From positions 12,952,890 through 13,016,889 of the forward strand of contig OZ024789.1 in NCBI GenBank assembly GCA_964017065.1: 64,000 nucleotides of DNA. The letters run 5' to 3'. Positions 33,483-45,792 of this stretch are shown piece after piece. A model generated the notes under the pieces. The model searched no databases. It was not told where the DNA came from and worked only from the letters and a program-made list of their open reading frames with translations. The translations under genes were made by a program, and so were the position numbers. Numbering within the stretch: position 1 is the first letter of the stretch; every line of letters begins with the position of its first letter. This DNA is from Haliclona indistincta. Taxonomy: Eukaryota; Porifera; Demospongiae; Haplosclerida; Chalinidae.

Positions 33483-35250
33483 TTATGCTACTAGGCAAGC
33501 TATGATAACAGCAACAGCTACCATCACTCCAGTGATGACATTCCTTTTGGCACTGGAGAGATCACAGTTATAACCCATGTTTTCACTTGTCTCAAACATA
33601 TCTGCATTAGTGTAGACTGGCAGGAATGGAACCAATAGATCATGAAGACCATGACCTGCAAACCTGGCAGGTAGATTGCGATTAGGATATTTAGCGTTAG
33701 GGTATCGCTCTATCCAGCGTTGAAACAAGCAATCGATAGTAGCATGGTGATTTAAGAACAGAGGGTCATTAGCAGAACCAGGAACATTAGCCATTGTTCC
33801 TCTGACCAGAAGATGTACCTGTAATGTGTGATAATAAGCTACTAAATCAAGTGATCATGACTTACTGTGTTGTGTAGTCTCCGTGGGATGCCATCAGTAC
33901 CACAAAACACTTCATTGTCAGGTGATGGAGATACACAAAAATGTCTTTCGGTGAAGTTAGTATCCCAGCCCTCTAGGTAGTTGCTGAAGCTATCCATGTT
34001 TTCCTTGTTAAAGATTGGTTCATTGCTACTTAGGACTCTGTACTCACTCAATGTTCTAATAGCTGTTACTGTTTTATCTTTTCTTGGCCACTTTGCATTA
34101 TCTTGTTCACACAGACTTGCATCAGTGCATCGTGTCAGTCGATCATGAACTATAGATTCTTGAACTGGATCGCATTTTGCTTTAAAGCGAGTATCTTCAA
34201 GGCTTGGATCATATAAACATACAGGTTTCCAACTATCACCATAAAATTCACCAGTTACATTGCCATCATCATCTATACTGCCAAGTTTGTTTGGCACAAA
34301 CAGACTCATTCGATCGGATGTCTCCATCCAATTCCAATAAGGAATTGTAAATGGTTCGTCAAATAGTACTTCCATTTCTCTCTCAAACCAGAGAAGGTAC
34401 AATCGATGCCATGTAAGAAAACCAAGAGATCCATGAGCGTAGTTGTATGCTGTGGTGTAAGAAAAAGATATTCAACACTTTGGCATGCTATGTGACGTAT
34501 ATGAATGCTGCTTTCCAACGAAAAATGCTGAATGTATTAGAGAAGGCATGCTACAGATAAGTGGTAATAGCTGGTTACCATGCAGTAGCCAAACAACAAG
34601 CACATGTAACTCTTGCATACTTAGCATACATTCAGTTGAAATTAAAAATTACCTGACTCATCAAGTAGTGGTCTCTGATCAGATCTTGCTGCATAGTGAT
34701 GCATCCATACTGCTAGCTCATACAGTGACACTTCACTAAAGCTCTCTAGTGATCTAGGATCATTTCCAGTGTAGATCAAATAGCTACTGAGCACGGTCTT
34801 CGCTCTCTTTAGTTTCATGTTATATTTTGCCCATTCTTGATCACTCATTTTTGCTGCAGACTTGCGAATTCTCCTAGTAGATTTAGTTTTACAATCAGTT
34901 CCTTCAAAGCCAAACTTGCAGTCTCCACAGTCAACGCCAGCATAGTTGCCCTTGCAATGGCATACTCTGGTAAAGAACCCAGTTGGCCAGTTAAAGCGCT
35001 CATCAAAATAATCTTGCAATGTATCAACAGCATCAGTTCTCACATAATTTGCTTTCCATCCTGCATTGCTCTCAGTGACTGCAACACATTGGCCACGTAT
35101 TGTTCCACCGCACTGGACATGATTATACATGGGACAGCACTCTAAATTAGAGTTATCAGTTTTGCCTTCAAAGCACTTTTTTGGAATCTGAGCAGAGACA
35201 TCATTTAGCAAAAGTGAAATGATCACTAATGCCACTTTCATCACTGCCAT
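33483..35250 (-). CDS. Tyrosinase-like copper oxidase T2, intact
   Basis: Exons 35250-34653, 34449-33866, 33818-33483; phases fit, 505 residues. Signal peptide (MAVMKVALVIISLLLNDVSA), then a cysteine-rich part like vertebrate tyrosinases (ECCPMYNHVQCGG; CHCKGNYAGVDCGDCKFGF), then both type-3 copper sites. CuA histidines: WMHHY, NYAHG, TWHR. CuB histidines: LHNT-VHLL and NHHATIDCLFQRW. A C-terminal hydrophobic segment (VITGVMVAVAVIIACLVA) would anchor it in a secretory-pathway membrane. The family oxidises phenols to quinones (melanin-type chemistry). It lies convergent to the PHD copy at 33 kb and has three damaged relatives in the window. Confidence 0.9.
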
Positions 35251-35253
35251 AAC

Positions 35254-36400
35254 TGATGATCAAACCTACAATGGTAGCTAATAGTAATTGATTCTGTAGG
35301 TGGCACCTGATTACCTTCTCTATAATGGAATCAACAATGCATTGAATGCAAAAAGGAAAACTGATCTGAGTTTAAATCTTTCCTGTATATAACATATTTT
35401 GTGAGCCCCACCCACAGTACAATAACTTCATCTTAAACACACTTTAATTTCACCATCATACTAGCATAGCACACTGAGTCAACAGAAAGCTATATCAAAA
35501 ATAGATGATACACATCAAAAACAATGGCATATAAGTCAAACAAGTACAACTGCATAATGTTGCTGACAAGCTATTTGTATTGACCGCACCAGCCAGTCCT
35601 TCAGAATGGATGCCAGGACTTAGTTCAGGTCTCATGATCATGCAAATACCAACAAATAAATGCCGTAAAATCCCAACTGGTAGACTGGTAGACTCATAGC
35701 AGAGCATACAGAATACATTTGCCACGATCACTGTTCTCATCGATCAGGTGAAAATGCACTACTGCCTGGTATTTCGGCATCATTTCAATTACTAAGATAA
35801 ATACAACCATTGGAGAGGACAGGTATAAGAGTACAACACCTACTAGGACGAGATTGCACACGAATAAAAGCTGCTGGATGTAACAGCCGTATTCCACTGA
35901 TTATTGTACCACAGGACTTTGTCAACAGTATTGTAACATCATGGACACTCCTTACCTACATTAAGTAATACATAAGTTTTTTATGCATATATTTATTCAT
36001 TGTGCAGTTGTCTACAGAATGCAGAATTTCTCAGGCTTGAAACTTAAAATTCTATGGGTAGATAACTTCTATAATTGTATTCATTTTGCAGTTGTCTACA
36101 GACAGCATGCAGACTTCTAGTTCAGTCACAGGCTTAAAATTGTATTTACTCAAGAATAGATAACTCAAAATTCATAGCCTTGGAGTATTAAAACTCAGCC
36201 CAAGAGGGCAGATTTGTTTCTTTTGATAAATTTCTTGGAATTTACAATGTATTATGACATCATGCTCTATAGTTGTAAACAGGCCCTAATAGAAAACTTT
36301 ATTATAACAGCTGGGAATTGTTTAATAATTAATTTTCAACACAAACCCACTTCCTATCCTTTAGTCACCAGTGCAACAGCTTTGCTATGGTACCAGTTAG
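35254..36400. other. Intergenic, no gene recognised
   Basis: AT-rich sequence upstream of T2, which should contain its promoter. Short frames here show no motif. A weak duplication (GCAGTTGTCTACAGA near 36005 and 36090) is the only structure noticed. Confidence 0.5.
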
Positions 36401-36404
36401 CTGC

Positions 36405-37001
36405 AACTCCAGTATGCTAGCAGACACTAGCATACTGGAGTTTGGCATAATGAATTGATTCAATGTAAACTCTCTATTATTCTTTAGTGTTAGTGGTAAT
36501 GAAGTGTGAGTATTGACCAGAGCTCTGGATCTCAGCTACTACCAGAAGTTGAATGATGTCAAATTGCGGAAGATCTTGCTGCTTGGAGCAACCAAAACAA
36601 TGCCATATCACTTCCTGGTACTATAAAAATTCCCTTTCAACTATGGTAATGCATTCAATACCATTGTTCTAAGCATTCATACCATTGTTCTAATGTAGGT
36701 CCATTTATCAACCCAAAGCAGTTTGTTCCTCGTATTTCTATTGATCCTGTGGTTGTCCACTGGACATGAAGGAGCTCCCATATTGTGAGCACAACAACCA
36801 ATCTTGATCAACTGTACTCTAGTTTGAGAGATTCATGTGTGGATATGTTGAGCAAATCGCTTGATGGTTACTGTTACCAGTATGATAACCGCCCTAAAAC
36901 CTGGACCACCATTCTGCTGGAGGTGATCAAGGATGCTCGCTGGGAAACAATAGTTAATACACGAGATTGTTTTTACTGACAAATCACAGTAGCTAGTGCT
37001 T
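36405..37001 (+). pseudogene. Kelch-Death gene fragments, second set
   Basis: Close relative of 32163-32760: exon 5 end, exon 6 and a broken Death-domain exon (SLRDSCVDMLSKSLDGYCYQ). Frame is not continuous. Together with the PHD and tyrosinase copies that follow it forms the third duplicated block. Confidence 0.75.
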
Positions 37002-37224
37002 GACATTATTTTCAGCTAAAATTTAGTTCTATTGCTAATAACTTAACCAAGAGCCCATAATCTAACGTAAAAATCTTTTACTTTATTTTGGTTTAGTATA
37101 GTTGGCGTATAGTAATGATAACTAAAGTTTAGTATACTTGTACAATGTATTTTGTAATTTCAAATGAATCACATATCCAATTTGAAAAATGATAATTAAG
37201 TTATACTAGATCATCTAGACAGGA

Positions 37225-37464
37225 GGAGCTTCTGACAAGGGATATGGAGCCGATGCAGTGTGTTCAGCTACCCAGTGTATACGACCCATGGCTAATGAGA
37301 TCAGCTGGGTGCAGTGTGACCAGTGCCAGCAATGGTTCCACCTACTGTGTGTTGGACTCACCACAGAGAGTGTGCAGAAGATAGACAGCTACAGCTGCTT
37401 CCCTTGTCGTCATGTACCCACACCTCCTCCTCCCTCATCTAGACCTCTCACTACAGTCTCATAG
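37225..37464 (+). pseudogene. Orphan copy 3 of the KDM5 C-terminal PHD exon
   Basis: PHD finger, proline stretch and stop nearly identical to KDM5; 3'UTR slightly shortened. Starts in the same CAGGAGGAGCTTCTGACAAG context as copy 2, so copies 2 and 3 descend from one another. Confidence 0.85.
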
Positions 37465-37716
37465 CTAGCTAGCTGTCATGGTAGCATCATTGTATTATAA
37501 CACAGTACCAATCATTATATATTGTGTGTACCTATTGTACAGTATAGCTATAACTAACTTCTGGATCCTTTTTAGTCACTATAATAATAAACAACTTTTT
37601 AACTCACTGTCACTTGGGAAAAATGTGCTAATTGCACTACCTATCACAACTAATACTAGCTAAAATCACTACTACTGTCTGAGGTTAATGACTCATTAGT
37701 GCAGTCACTCTGCTTG

Positions 37717-38720
37717 TTATGCTACCAGGCAAGCTATGATAACAGCAACAGCTACCATCACACCAGTGATGGCATTCCTTTTGGCACTGGAGATACCATC
37801 ATCACAGTTATAACCCATGTTTTCACTGGTCTCGAACATATCTGCATTAGTGTAGACTGGCAGGAATGGAACCAATAGATCATGAAGACCATGACCTGCA
37901 AACCTGGCAGGTAGATTGCGATTAGGATATTTAGCGTTAGGGTATCGCTCTATCCAGCGTTGAAACAAGCAGTCAATAGTAGCATGGTGATTTAAGAACA
38001 GAGGGTCATTAGCAGAACCAGGAACATTAGCCATTGTTCCTCTGACCAGAAGATGTACCTGTAATGTGTGATAATAAACTACTAAATCAAGTGATCATGA
38101 CTTACTGTGTTGTGTAGTCTCCGTGGGATGCCATCAGCACCACAAAACACTTCATTGTCAGGTGGTGGAGATACACAAAAATGTCTTTCGGTGAAGTTAG
38201 TATCCCAGCCCTCTAGGTAGTTGCTGAAGCTATCCATGTTTTCCTTGTTAAAGATTGGTTCATCGCTGCTTAGGACTCTGTACTCACTCAATGCTCTAAT
38301 AGCTGTTACTGTTTTATCTTTTCTTGGCCACTTTGCATTATCTTGTTCACACAGACTTGCATCAGTGCATTGTGTCAGTCGATCATGAACTATAGATTCT
38401 TGAACTGGATCGCATTTTGCTTTAAAGCGAGTATCTTCAAGGCTTGGATCATATAAACATACAGGTTTCCAACTATCACCATAAAATTCACCAGTTACAT
38501 TGCCATCATCTATACTGCATGCCAAGTTTGTTTGGCACAAACAGACTCATTCGATCGGATGTCTCCATCCAATTCCAATAAGGAATTGTAAATGGTTCGT
38601 CAAATAGTACTTCCATTTCTCTCTCAAACCAGAGAATGTACAATCGATGCCATGTAAGAAAACCAAGAGATCCATGAGCATAGTTATGTATGCTGTGGTG
38701 TAACAAAAAGATATTCAACA
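37717..38720 (-). pseudogene. Tyrosinase copy T3, frameshifted and truncated
   Basis: Exons 2 and 3 are preserved (LGFLTWHRLYILWFERE; NHHATIDCLFQRW), but near 38510-38522 a small insertion next to a 3-bp loss shifts the frame after VPNKLG. Exon 1 is absent; the copy joins a Kelch exon-2 fragment at about 38740. Confidence 0.85.
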
Positions 38721-38744
38721 CTTTGGCATGCTATGTGACGTATA

Positions 38745-38882
38745 CTAGAGGTGATCCTCCAATGGGAGTGGCCTGGTGTGCCTACACTGTGGTGGGCAAG
38801 ACATATGGTGGATATATACTGTCAGCATGATTACTGCTATCACAACACACTCCATGAGCTGGACACTTCGATATTCACATGA
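38745..38882 (+). pseudogene. Kelch exon-2 fragment
   Basis: Matches KD-2 28870-29005 (GGTGATCCTCCAATGGGAGT onward) with a deletion removing the IIIYGG glycine region. Ends at R1 copy B. Confidence 0.75.
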
Positions 38883-38939
38883 TGAATGATGATGTAAAAT
38901 TGCTGAAAAGAGTGAAAGAATTAACTCATTCAAATATTC

Positions 38940-40174
38940 ACAAGAAATTAAAAAGATTTCTATCGAAATCAAAAGGATGTAGGGTTGTGAAATCTACCAC
39001 TGGTTCACAATGTAAACTAACAAGGAACAAGCATAGAATGGTAACACGATTGACTTGCTAACAGACCATAGATCCCTACATCAGTGGCTGCTGTGGTTGA
39101 CCTACTTGCTGTTGACTGCTGACACCTGACGTGCATTCAGCTTGTGCACAGCCACTGATGTAGTGATCTATGGTCTGTTAGCAAGTCAATCGTGTTACCA
39201 TTCTATGCTTGTTCCTTGTTAGTTTACATTGTGAACCAGTGGTAGATTTCACAACCCTACATCCTTTTGATTTCGATAGAAATCTTTTTAATTTCTTGTT
39301 TGTGTCCTTTTTACTTTTAGTGAAGTGCAGTTCAATATCATGAACGTACTGAGCCGTCTTTGTTTCCACCATTGATTTAGTTTTCTTGGTGGCTTTTCTT
39401 TATTATTAACAATTTTAAACTTGTAGCTAAAAATAATTATTATGCTGTACATATCAGCTCGCCTACGCATACATGCATGCATGACTTGCATACGAGCCCC
39501 GCCCACACTAGTTTGTAGATCTGTACGGCGGTTATAATTATCTGGCAAGCGCAGAATGGTGTCCTATACGATCAGACGATCTTACCGTTCTTCGAAGACT
39601 CCAGACAGATATGTGTTCTCCGTGATCCATACGCAATACGGCGCGCGCGGAGATACTCAGGGTAGCGCTTGGTCTTCTTAGTTTTTGTTGGTCACGTGCG
39701 CTAACCACTGCTTGGTCACGTGCGTATTGCGCAATCACAATAATGGCGTCTAACACTTAGCTGACAATGGATCACGATCGAGAACTCACGGAATGTATAT
39801 CGCCGTTTCGCTAAAAACAAGGTTCAAAAGGCACCTGCCAGGAGAATTTCACTACTGTTCGTGGGTGTTTTGGTCTCGGCACTGCTCGCGTAAAGGCGCT
39901 AGGCGCGCTGAAGAAGAAGAAGAAGAAGAAGAAAACGAAGATGACGAAACTCGATTTTCACTGTTTCTAGGTTCGTCACTTTAGTAACAGTGTAGAGCAC
40001 TCTCCTTGCTACTGTAAGATGGGGCAACGCCAGATAGAAGATCTAAGTGTCCTTGAACGTATAAAATTCACCACCTGGCGAAATATCAGCGTTTGAACGC
40101 TAATACATGTATGTAGCCGCCATCTTGTTTTCCCGTTCAACCCTACATAGGGACGCACTACCGTGCGTCCCTAA
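38940..40174. repeat. Dispersed repeat family R1, copy B (uninterrupted)
   Basis: Palindromic head (38944-39075 against 39165-39297) plus a tail of about 870 bp ending in the small palindrome AGGGACGCACTACCGTGCGT. Supplies the empty site for the foldback element of copy A (single GTTCAAAAG near 39832). Confidence 0.75.
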
Positions 40175-40188
40175 TTATGTATTTTCTT

Positions 40189-40416
40189 TAGTATTATTCA
40201 GTATCACATGCATCTGTTACTATTATTGGTAGATATGAATGTTATAATAAAGTGCATTTATTAAGCACGTGTATACAATCCTTTCTCTTTTTTGTACATA
40301 TATAATTTTTGTCACATAATTAATCTGCTTAGCAATGAGCATCTCATTGGCAGACAATAATAATACATAACTACCAATAATAGTAGCAGATGGCATGTGA
40401 TACTGAATAATACTTA
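40189..40416. mobile_element. Hairpin MITE D
   Basis: Left arm AGTATTATTCAGTATCACAT and right inverse arm (ATGTGATACTGAATAATACT) share about 45 bp, including CTACTATTATTGGTAG-type sequence. About 228 bp directly after R1 copy B. Confidence 0.75.
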
Positions 40417-40497
40417 AAAAAATACAATGTCATGTTAATATTTGAATGAGTGTAGTGAATCAAGTGCTGGCATAACTCATGAATGTGACTTCATTAA

Positions 40498-41156
40498 GGT
40501 GACGGGTAACAGTTCGCCTAATTAATATTCACAAAAATGTTTTTATGCACTGTGCAAAATATGAACACGCTAGAGCGCTGTGAAGGCCATCAATGAAGAC
40601 GCTAAACACTGTTCTTTCTCTCTTGAGCTATATTCAACGCTGGGTACTACGCAACTCGGCGACAGCAGGCACAATTCGAGAGATAGTAAACTGCAAAACG
40701 AGGTGCCACTTTTCGCGCGCGCTGTAACAGTGTCGCTACAGATTCCATCGTCTACTGATGGGTTAGCATCCTCCGGAGGGCAGTAGACTATTAACTTGGA
40801 CGTCTGGGCGACTGGCTCTGAGTAAAACGCAAAATAGTCTTGAAACGCTCGCCATTTTACAGCCTTTTCACGACATTTCGACCCATAACTTACAAACAAA
40901 CAAACTCTCAGCCAAGTTTATAGTCTGCTGCCCTCCGCCTACGATTGTACAACTGCATTAACCTAGTTAAAGCGATTACTTGCTTACATTCTGGCTAAAA
41001 TTTGGCACTTCGTTTTACAACTGCTTCCCAAATCACTACCATAGACTCTAACCGCGAATTGCCCACGCATGTGGGGCAGTTCGCGGTTAGAGTCTATGAT
41101 TTGCGTGGGCACTGAGGGCGGTGGGATTTGCGTGGGCACAACTGTTACCCGTCACC
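40498..41156. mobile_element. piggyBac-like MITE with TTAA target duplication
   Basis: Terminal inverted repeats GGTGACGGGTAACAGTT and AACTGTTACCCGTCACC, flanked on both sides by TTAA (40494-40497, 41157-41160). 659 bp with no transposase. Internal 41040-41098 forms a strong hairpin (CATAGACTCTAACCGCGAAT and inverse). TTAA duplication is the hallmark of piggyBac elements. Lies about 240 bp upstream of the KD-3 start. Confidence 0.8.
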
Positions 41157-41400
41157 TTAAGCAGGGCTACTGTCCAATCTATTAACTGAATAGATAGTTT
41201 TTTTTGCTCATAACTGAGGCCATGCAGCTGCAGAAGGTAACTTGGATGCAAAAGAGTGGGCAGGCATGACGTCACTTTCTTAGAATGTGATAATGTATTC
41301 ATGAATTGATCCTCATGTAATAAATATGTTAATCTAAAGCTGTCTGCCAAACCGGTATATAGTTGTATCGATGTAGCCAGCTATAATTGAGTAGCTAGCA

Positions 41401-44400
41401 ATGGCAGAGCAGGGTACAGGTATTGACTACACACCAGTTGGTCGCTACTCTCATGTTGCTGCTACCATTGACTGTAAGCTGTATGTGTGGGGAGGATGGA
41501 GGAAGGATACTCCACATGTGCATGATGGACCAGAGAAGACTAGACTTACTTCAATAGTGGAGGTCTTAGACTTAAAGGTAAGATTCAGAAGAATGTTGCT
41601 GAATGTTAAGTATACTGCTTCAGGAGATGGAGTGGAGTGTCCAGCAAACTAAAGGTGATCCTCCATTGGGAGTGGCCTGGTGTGCCTACACTGTGGTGGG
41701 CAAGAGGATCATCATATATGGTGGATTCTGTCAACATGATAACTGCTACCACAACACACTACATGAGCTGGACACCTCGATACTAACATGGAGGCAGCTG
41801 GCAGCTAGTGATGCTCCTGGGGCTCCTATGAAGAAGTGGAACAGTGGACTAGTGGCTTATAACAGCAGTGGAGATCCTGAGAAGCTAGCAGTGTTCGGAG
41901 GATATGGAGAGCTGAAGCAGACTCAACCACACTCAGAATATGTCAAGAACAAGTACATAAAGGGAAACTTTGGATGTACAAATGAGATTCATTGCTTCAA
42001 TTCAGGTATGCATAGCTAAAGAAAATAAAAAGATTTCTAACGAAATCAAAAGGATGTAGGGATAAAGAAATCTGTTACTGGTCCACAATGTAAACCAACA
42101 AGAAGCAAGCATGGAATGGTAACACGATTGACTTGCTAACAGACCATAGATCCCTACATCAGTGGCTGTACATAACATTTTGACTATACTATAATTATTT
42201 TGTCACAAGCTAAATTCAATTCAATGCATGTCAGGTGTCAGTCAATAGCAACTAGCAGAACTGCTGTAGTCAGCCACTGATGTAGGGATCTATGGTCTGT
42301 TAGCAAGTCAATCGTGTTACCATTCCATGCTTGCTTCTTGTTGGTTTACATTGTGGACCAGTAACAGATTTCTTTATCCCTACATCCTTTTGATTTCGTT
42401 AGAAATCTTTTTATTTTCTTGTTTGTGTCCTTTTTTCTTTTACAGTGAGTTTCAAATTTTTGGTGCAGTTCGAATTCGGCAAGATAATGTATCTCTTTTT
42501 TGTTTCCATCATTGGTTTGGTTTGCTTTCTTGATAATTGCTTTTTAACTTGTAGCTCCTAAATACTGCATGAAACTAGCTCATGCATTCATGCATGCTGA
42601 AGCCTGGATGCACAGCATACGAGCCCCGCCCACTCTGGTTTAGAATTTTCTGTATGGCTGTGATACTATCTGGCAAGCAGCAGAACGGTGATACTACACG
42701 AGCTTACTCTGTGAGTTGTTCTTCGAAGACTCCAGACGCCAATATGCGCTCTCCATACGGCGATACTCTACAAGTGTGTTTGGTCACGTGCGTATTACGT
42801 AATCACAATAATGGCGTCAAACACTTAGCTGACAACTGTTCGTGATCGTGAGCTCGTCAAATGTATATCGTCGTTTCGCTAAAAACTAAGTTCAAAAGGC
42901 ACATGCCAGAAGAATTTCACGACTGTTCGTGGGTGTTTTGGTCTCGACACTGCTCGCGTAAAGGCGCTAGGCGAGTTGAAGAAAGAAAGAAAGAAAGAAG
43001 AAAACTAAGATGACGAAACTCGATTTTCACCGATTCCAGGTTCGTCACTTTAGTAACAATTTCGAGCAATCTCCTTGCTACTGTAAGATGGGGCAACGCC
43101 AGAGAGCAGATCTAAGTGTCTTTGGACGTATACAATTCATCACCAGGCGAAATATCAGCGTTTGAACGCTAATACATTGTATGTAGCCGCCATCTTCTTT
43201 TCTCGTTCATCCCTACATAGGGAGTCACTACCGTGTCTCCCTAATACTTGACTGAATTACAAGTATATAATACTGAATGAATATAGGCAAATGGACAAGT
43301 CCTGAAGTAATAGGAGAGAGACCTCCTCCACTCTCCGGATTTTCATATGCCAAAATCTCAGAGCAAGAGGTTGCCATGTTTGGAGGATATGCTATGAAAG
43401 AATCTGACTATGAATCAGGAAGAATAAACGACGTATACATTTTGAAAATCAATGATAACGTTAGTCAATAATAAATATTAATAATATTATGGTTGTTCAT
43501 TATAGCATGTACTACCTTATAGCTGGTTATTTACGCAGTATTATATAATTATAGCAAGTGCATTATACTCGAGTGGTGAAACCAGCAGGAGAGGTGCCAT
43601 GGCCAATTGAACGAAGTCATCAAGCTGTATGTGTGCTAGCTAGTCCACTCACTGGACACAAGAATGCTCATATACTGGCAGTGGGCGGAGAGAGAAAGAA
43701 TTGGGATATGCACAGCAAAGTCACTGGAGAAACTCTGAATGATGCTTGGATCGGAGAATACAGCAAAGAGAGGATAATATCATGGAAACAAGTACGCCTG
43801 CATGCATTATAACATGACAAACAAAATCATATACTGTAGGTCATGATTCCTGAGCCCCAACTGATCAGGATCAAGAGGCAGCGTCACTCAGCTGCAGCTT
43901 GTAGGCTAGATGCCGCTCATGTGATGGTAGTGATGCATGGTGGAGTCGAGAATATGATCAGAGATCAGAGAATAGCTCAACTCATGGACATGCTAGCAGA
44001 CACCAGCATATTGGAGTTTGGTTAGTAAATTGAAATTAATTGATTGTTTAATCTTGATTATGATAGAGTTACATGATGTTGGTGGCAGTGAAGTGTGGGT
44101 ATTGATGAGAGCTATAGACCTCAACTATTACCAGAATGTAAAACAGGTAACAAGCATTGTAAATATTGCATACTGTAACATAATCCTGCAGTGTCCGAGT
44201 CGCACACGACCCAAGAAAACTATTTCTATCAATCCTCCACCTTGCCCACTGACATTGAAAATGCTGCTACACTACAAGCGTGAAGGAGAGGAGCCAGTGA
44301 GGATCATTGATGAAGTAGCAACAAATTGGAAGGATTTGGGTATCTTTTTAAGCTTCACTACAAGTGAGCTTGAGATTATTTCCAAACAGCACTCCAAGCC

Positions 44401-44563
44401 AGAAGAATGCTGTAAGGAAATGCTGACCAAGTGGCTGGATGGATATACTGCTAGTAGACAAGATGCATCTCCAGTATCATGGGAGACTCTACTCACTGCC
44501 ATTAAAGATGCTCGCTGGCGAATTCTGGCACAAAAAGTAGAAAGCTTTGTTTATAGTGAGTAG
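41401..44563 (+). CDS. KD-3: Kelch-repeat protein with C-terminal Death domain
   Basis: Seven exons: 41401-41577, 41624-42005, 43287-43459, 43555-43791, 43840-44020, 44067-44146, 44192-44563; all phases match, 533 residues. Same architecture and intron positions as KD-2: Kelch blades (VGRYSHVAATIDCKLYVWGG, KRIIIYGG, LAVFGGYGEL, AMFGGYA, LAVGGE, VVMHGG), then a Death domain at about 445-530 (VRIIDEVATNWKDLGIFLSF, CCKEMLTKWLDGY, SWETLLTAIKDARW). The linker before the Death domain is shorter than in KD-2. Intron 2 is enlarged to 1.28 kb by R1 copy C. No membrane segment. Likely cytoplasmic adaptor; function inferred only from the domains. Confidence 0.88.
42018..43247. repeat. Dispersed repeat family R1, copy C, inside KD-3 intron 2
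   Basis: Same palindromic head and tail as copies A and B, in the sense orientation of the gene, ending CTCCCTAATA. Intron splice sites outside it are intact. Confidence 0.75.
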
Positions 44564-44718
44564 TTAGCAACAATAACATTGCTTAGCTAGAACAGTAGCT
44601 GTATAGAAAAGCAGCTATGACATGTAGCTTTGACGTTATGTAGCAATTTAGTGAAAAAAAAGTGACACATTGGTATTGCCATTATCTATCTGACACACAG
44701 TGAATATGTCATCATCAG
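44564..44718. other. Short intergenic gap between convergent KD-3 and NPHP4
   Basis: Only 155 bp separate the two stop codons, so their 3' ends must lie very close or overlap. AGTGAAAAAAAAGTGACA is the only notable run. Confidence 0.7.
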
Positions 44719-45733
44719 TCAGTATCTGTTAGTAGAGTAAGTTGCTCTGACTAGGAAGCACTCTTCCGTCTGGTCATTAGTGTTATTAATAAACACTAAT
44801 ATATCAGCTGTGGGTGGGGCAGTAGGTGTGGTCACTGTGAACACCAACCCTACTGACACTGATTGGTTGGACTGCAACTATAGAAACACATATAATAAGT
44901 GATGGGGTCAAAGGTCACAGAGACTAACCTTTAGTAACGCTGGATGAAATGATAATAGATCAGGTCTACTAGTGGACAATAAGAACCGCTTCCTCTTATG
45001 ATATGGGTTAGTATAACTGATGGTCTGTGAGGGTGTGAGTGGGATAGTTGTGATAGTGTGATGGTAGTAGTGATGATGTATAACTCACTCTAGTGCACTC
45101 CTGATCCAGTGTGATGTTGAATGCTCTACTGATGGGCGGGGCCTGGACACTCACCATCACTAGCCACACCCTCAATAGCTCACCATTGTCAGTATCTATA
45201 GTGAATAGAGGATCACCATGACAACCATTAGTACTAGTGTATCACCATGACAACCAGTACTATCTTACCTACAGCAGTTGCTAGTAGCCTGGTAGTAGTA
45301 CTAGTGTATCACCATGACTACCAGTACTATCTTACCTACAGCAGTTGCTAGTAGCCTGGTAGTAGTACTAATTGATGGAGTTAGTGTCTTCAGTGATAGA
45401 GTCAGCTCAGATACTGAGTGAGCTACCAGTAGCTGAGGAGAGGGAGTCACTACCTGGTGTGGAATAGGAGAGGTATCTCGAGCATTAGCTGAGAGGGGCG
45501 TACTTTAATGGCTGCTGGTAGTGATTGTGGAGCAGTGTAGCAGGACACACGATGGTTAGTAGCCCCGCCCCTCAGTGTGAGGGTGAGAGATGACGACTGA
45601 CCAACCACTAGTGTATGCTCCACCCTATGGGCGGGGCTAGTGACACTCCCACCATCATAATAGCAGTCCCTTACCTGTGTACAGAGTGAATGATCATCTG
45701 CCACACGACCTGGGGCTTGATATGGTAGCGATC

Positions 45734-45792
<59 letters not shown>

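Noticed and set aside
40570..40899. 109-codon minus-strand frame
   Set aside because: Lies wholly within the TTAA-flanked MITE and shows no domain pattern.
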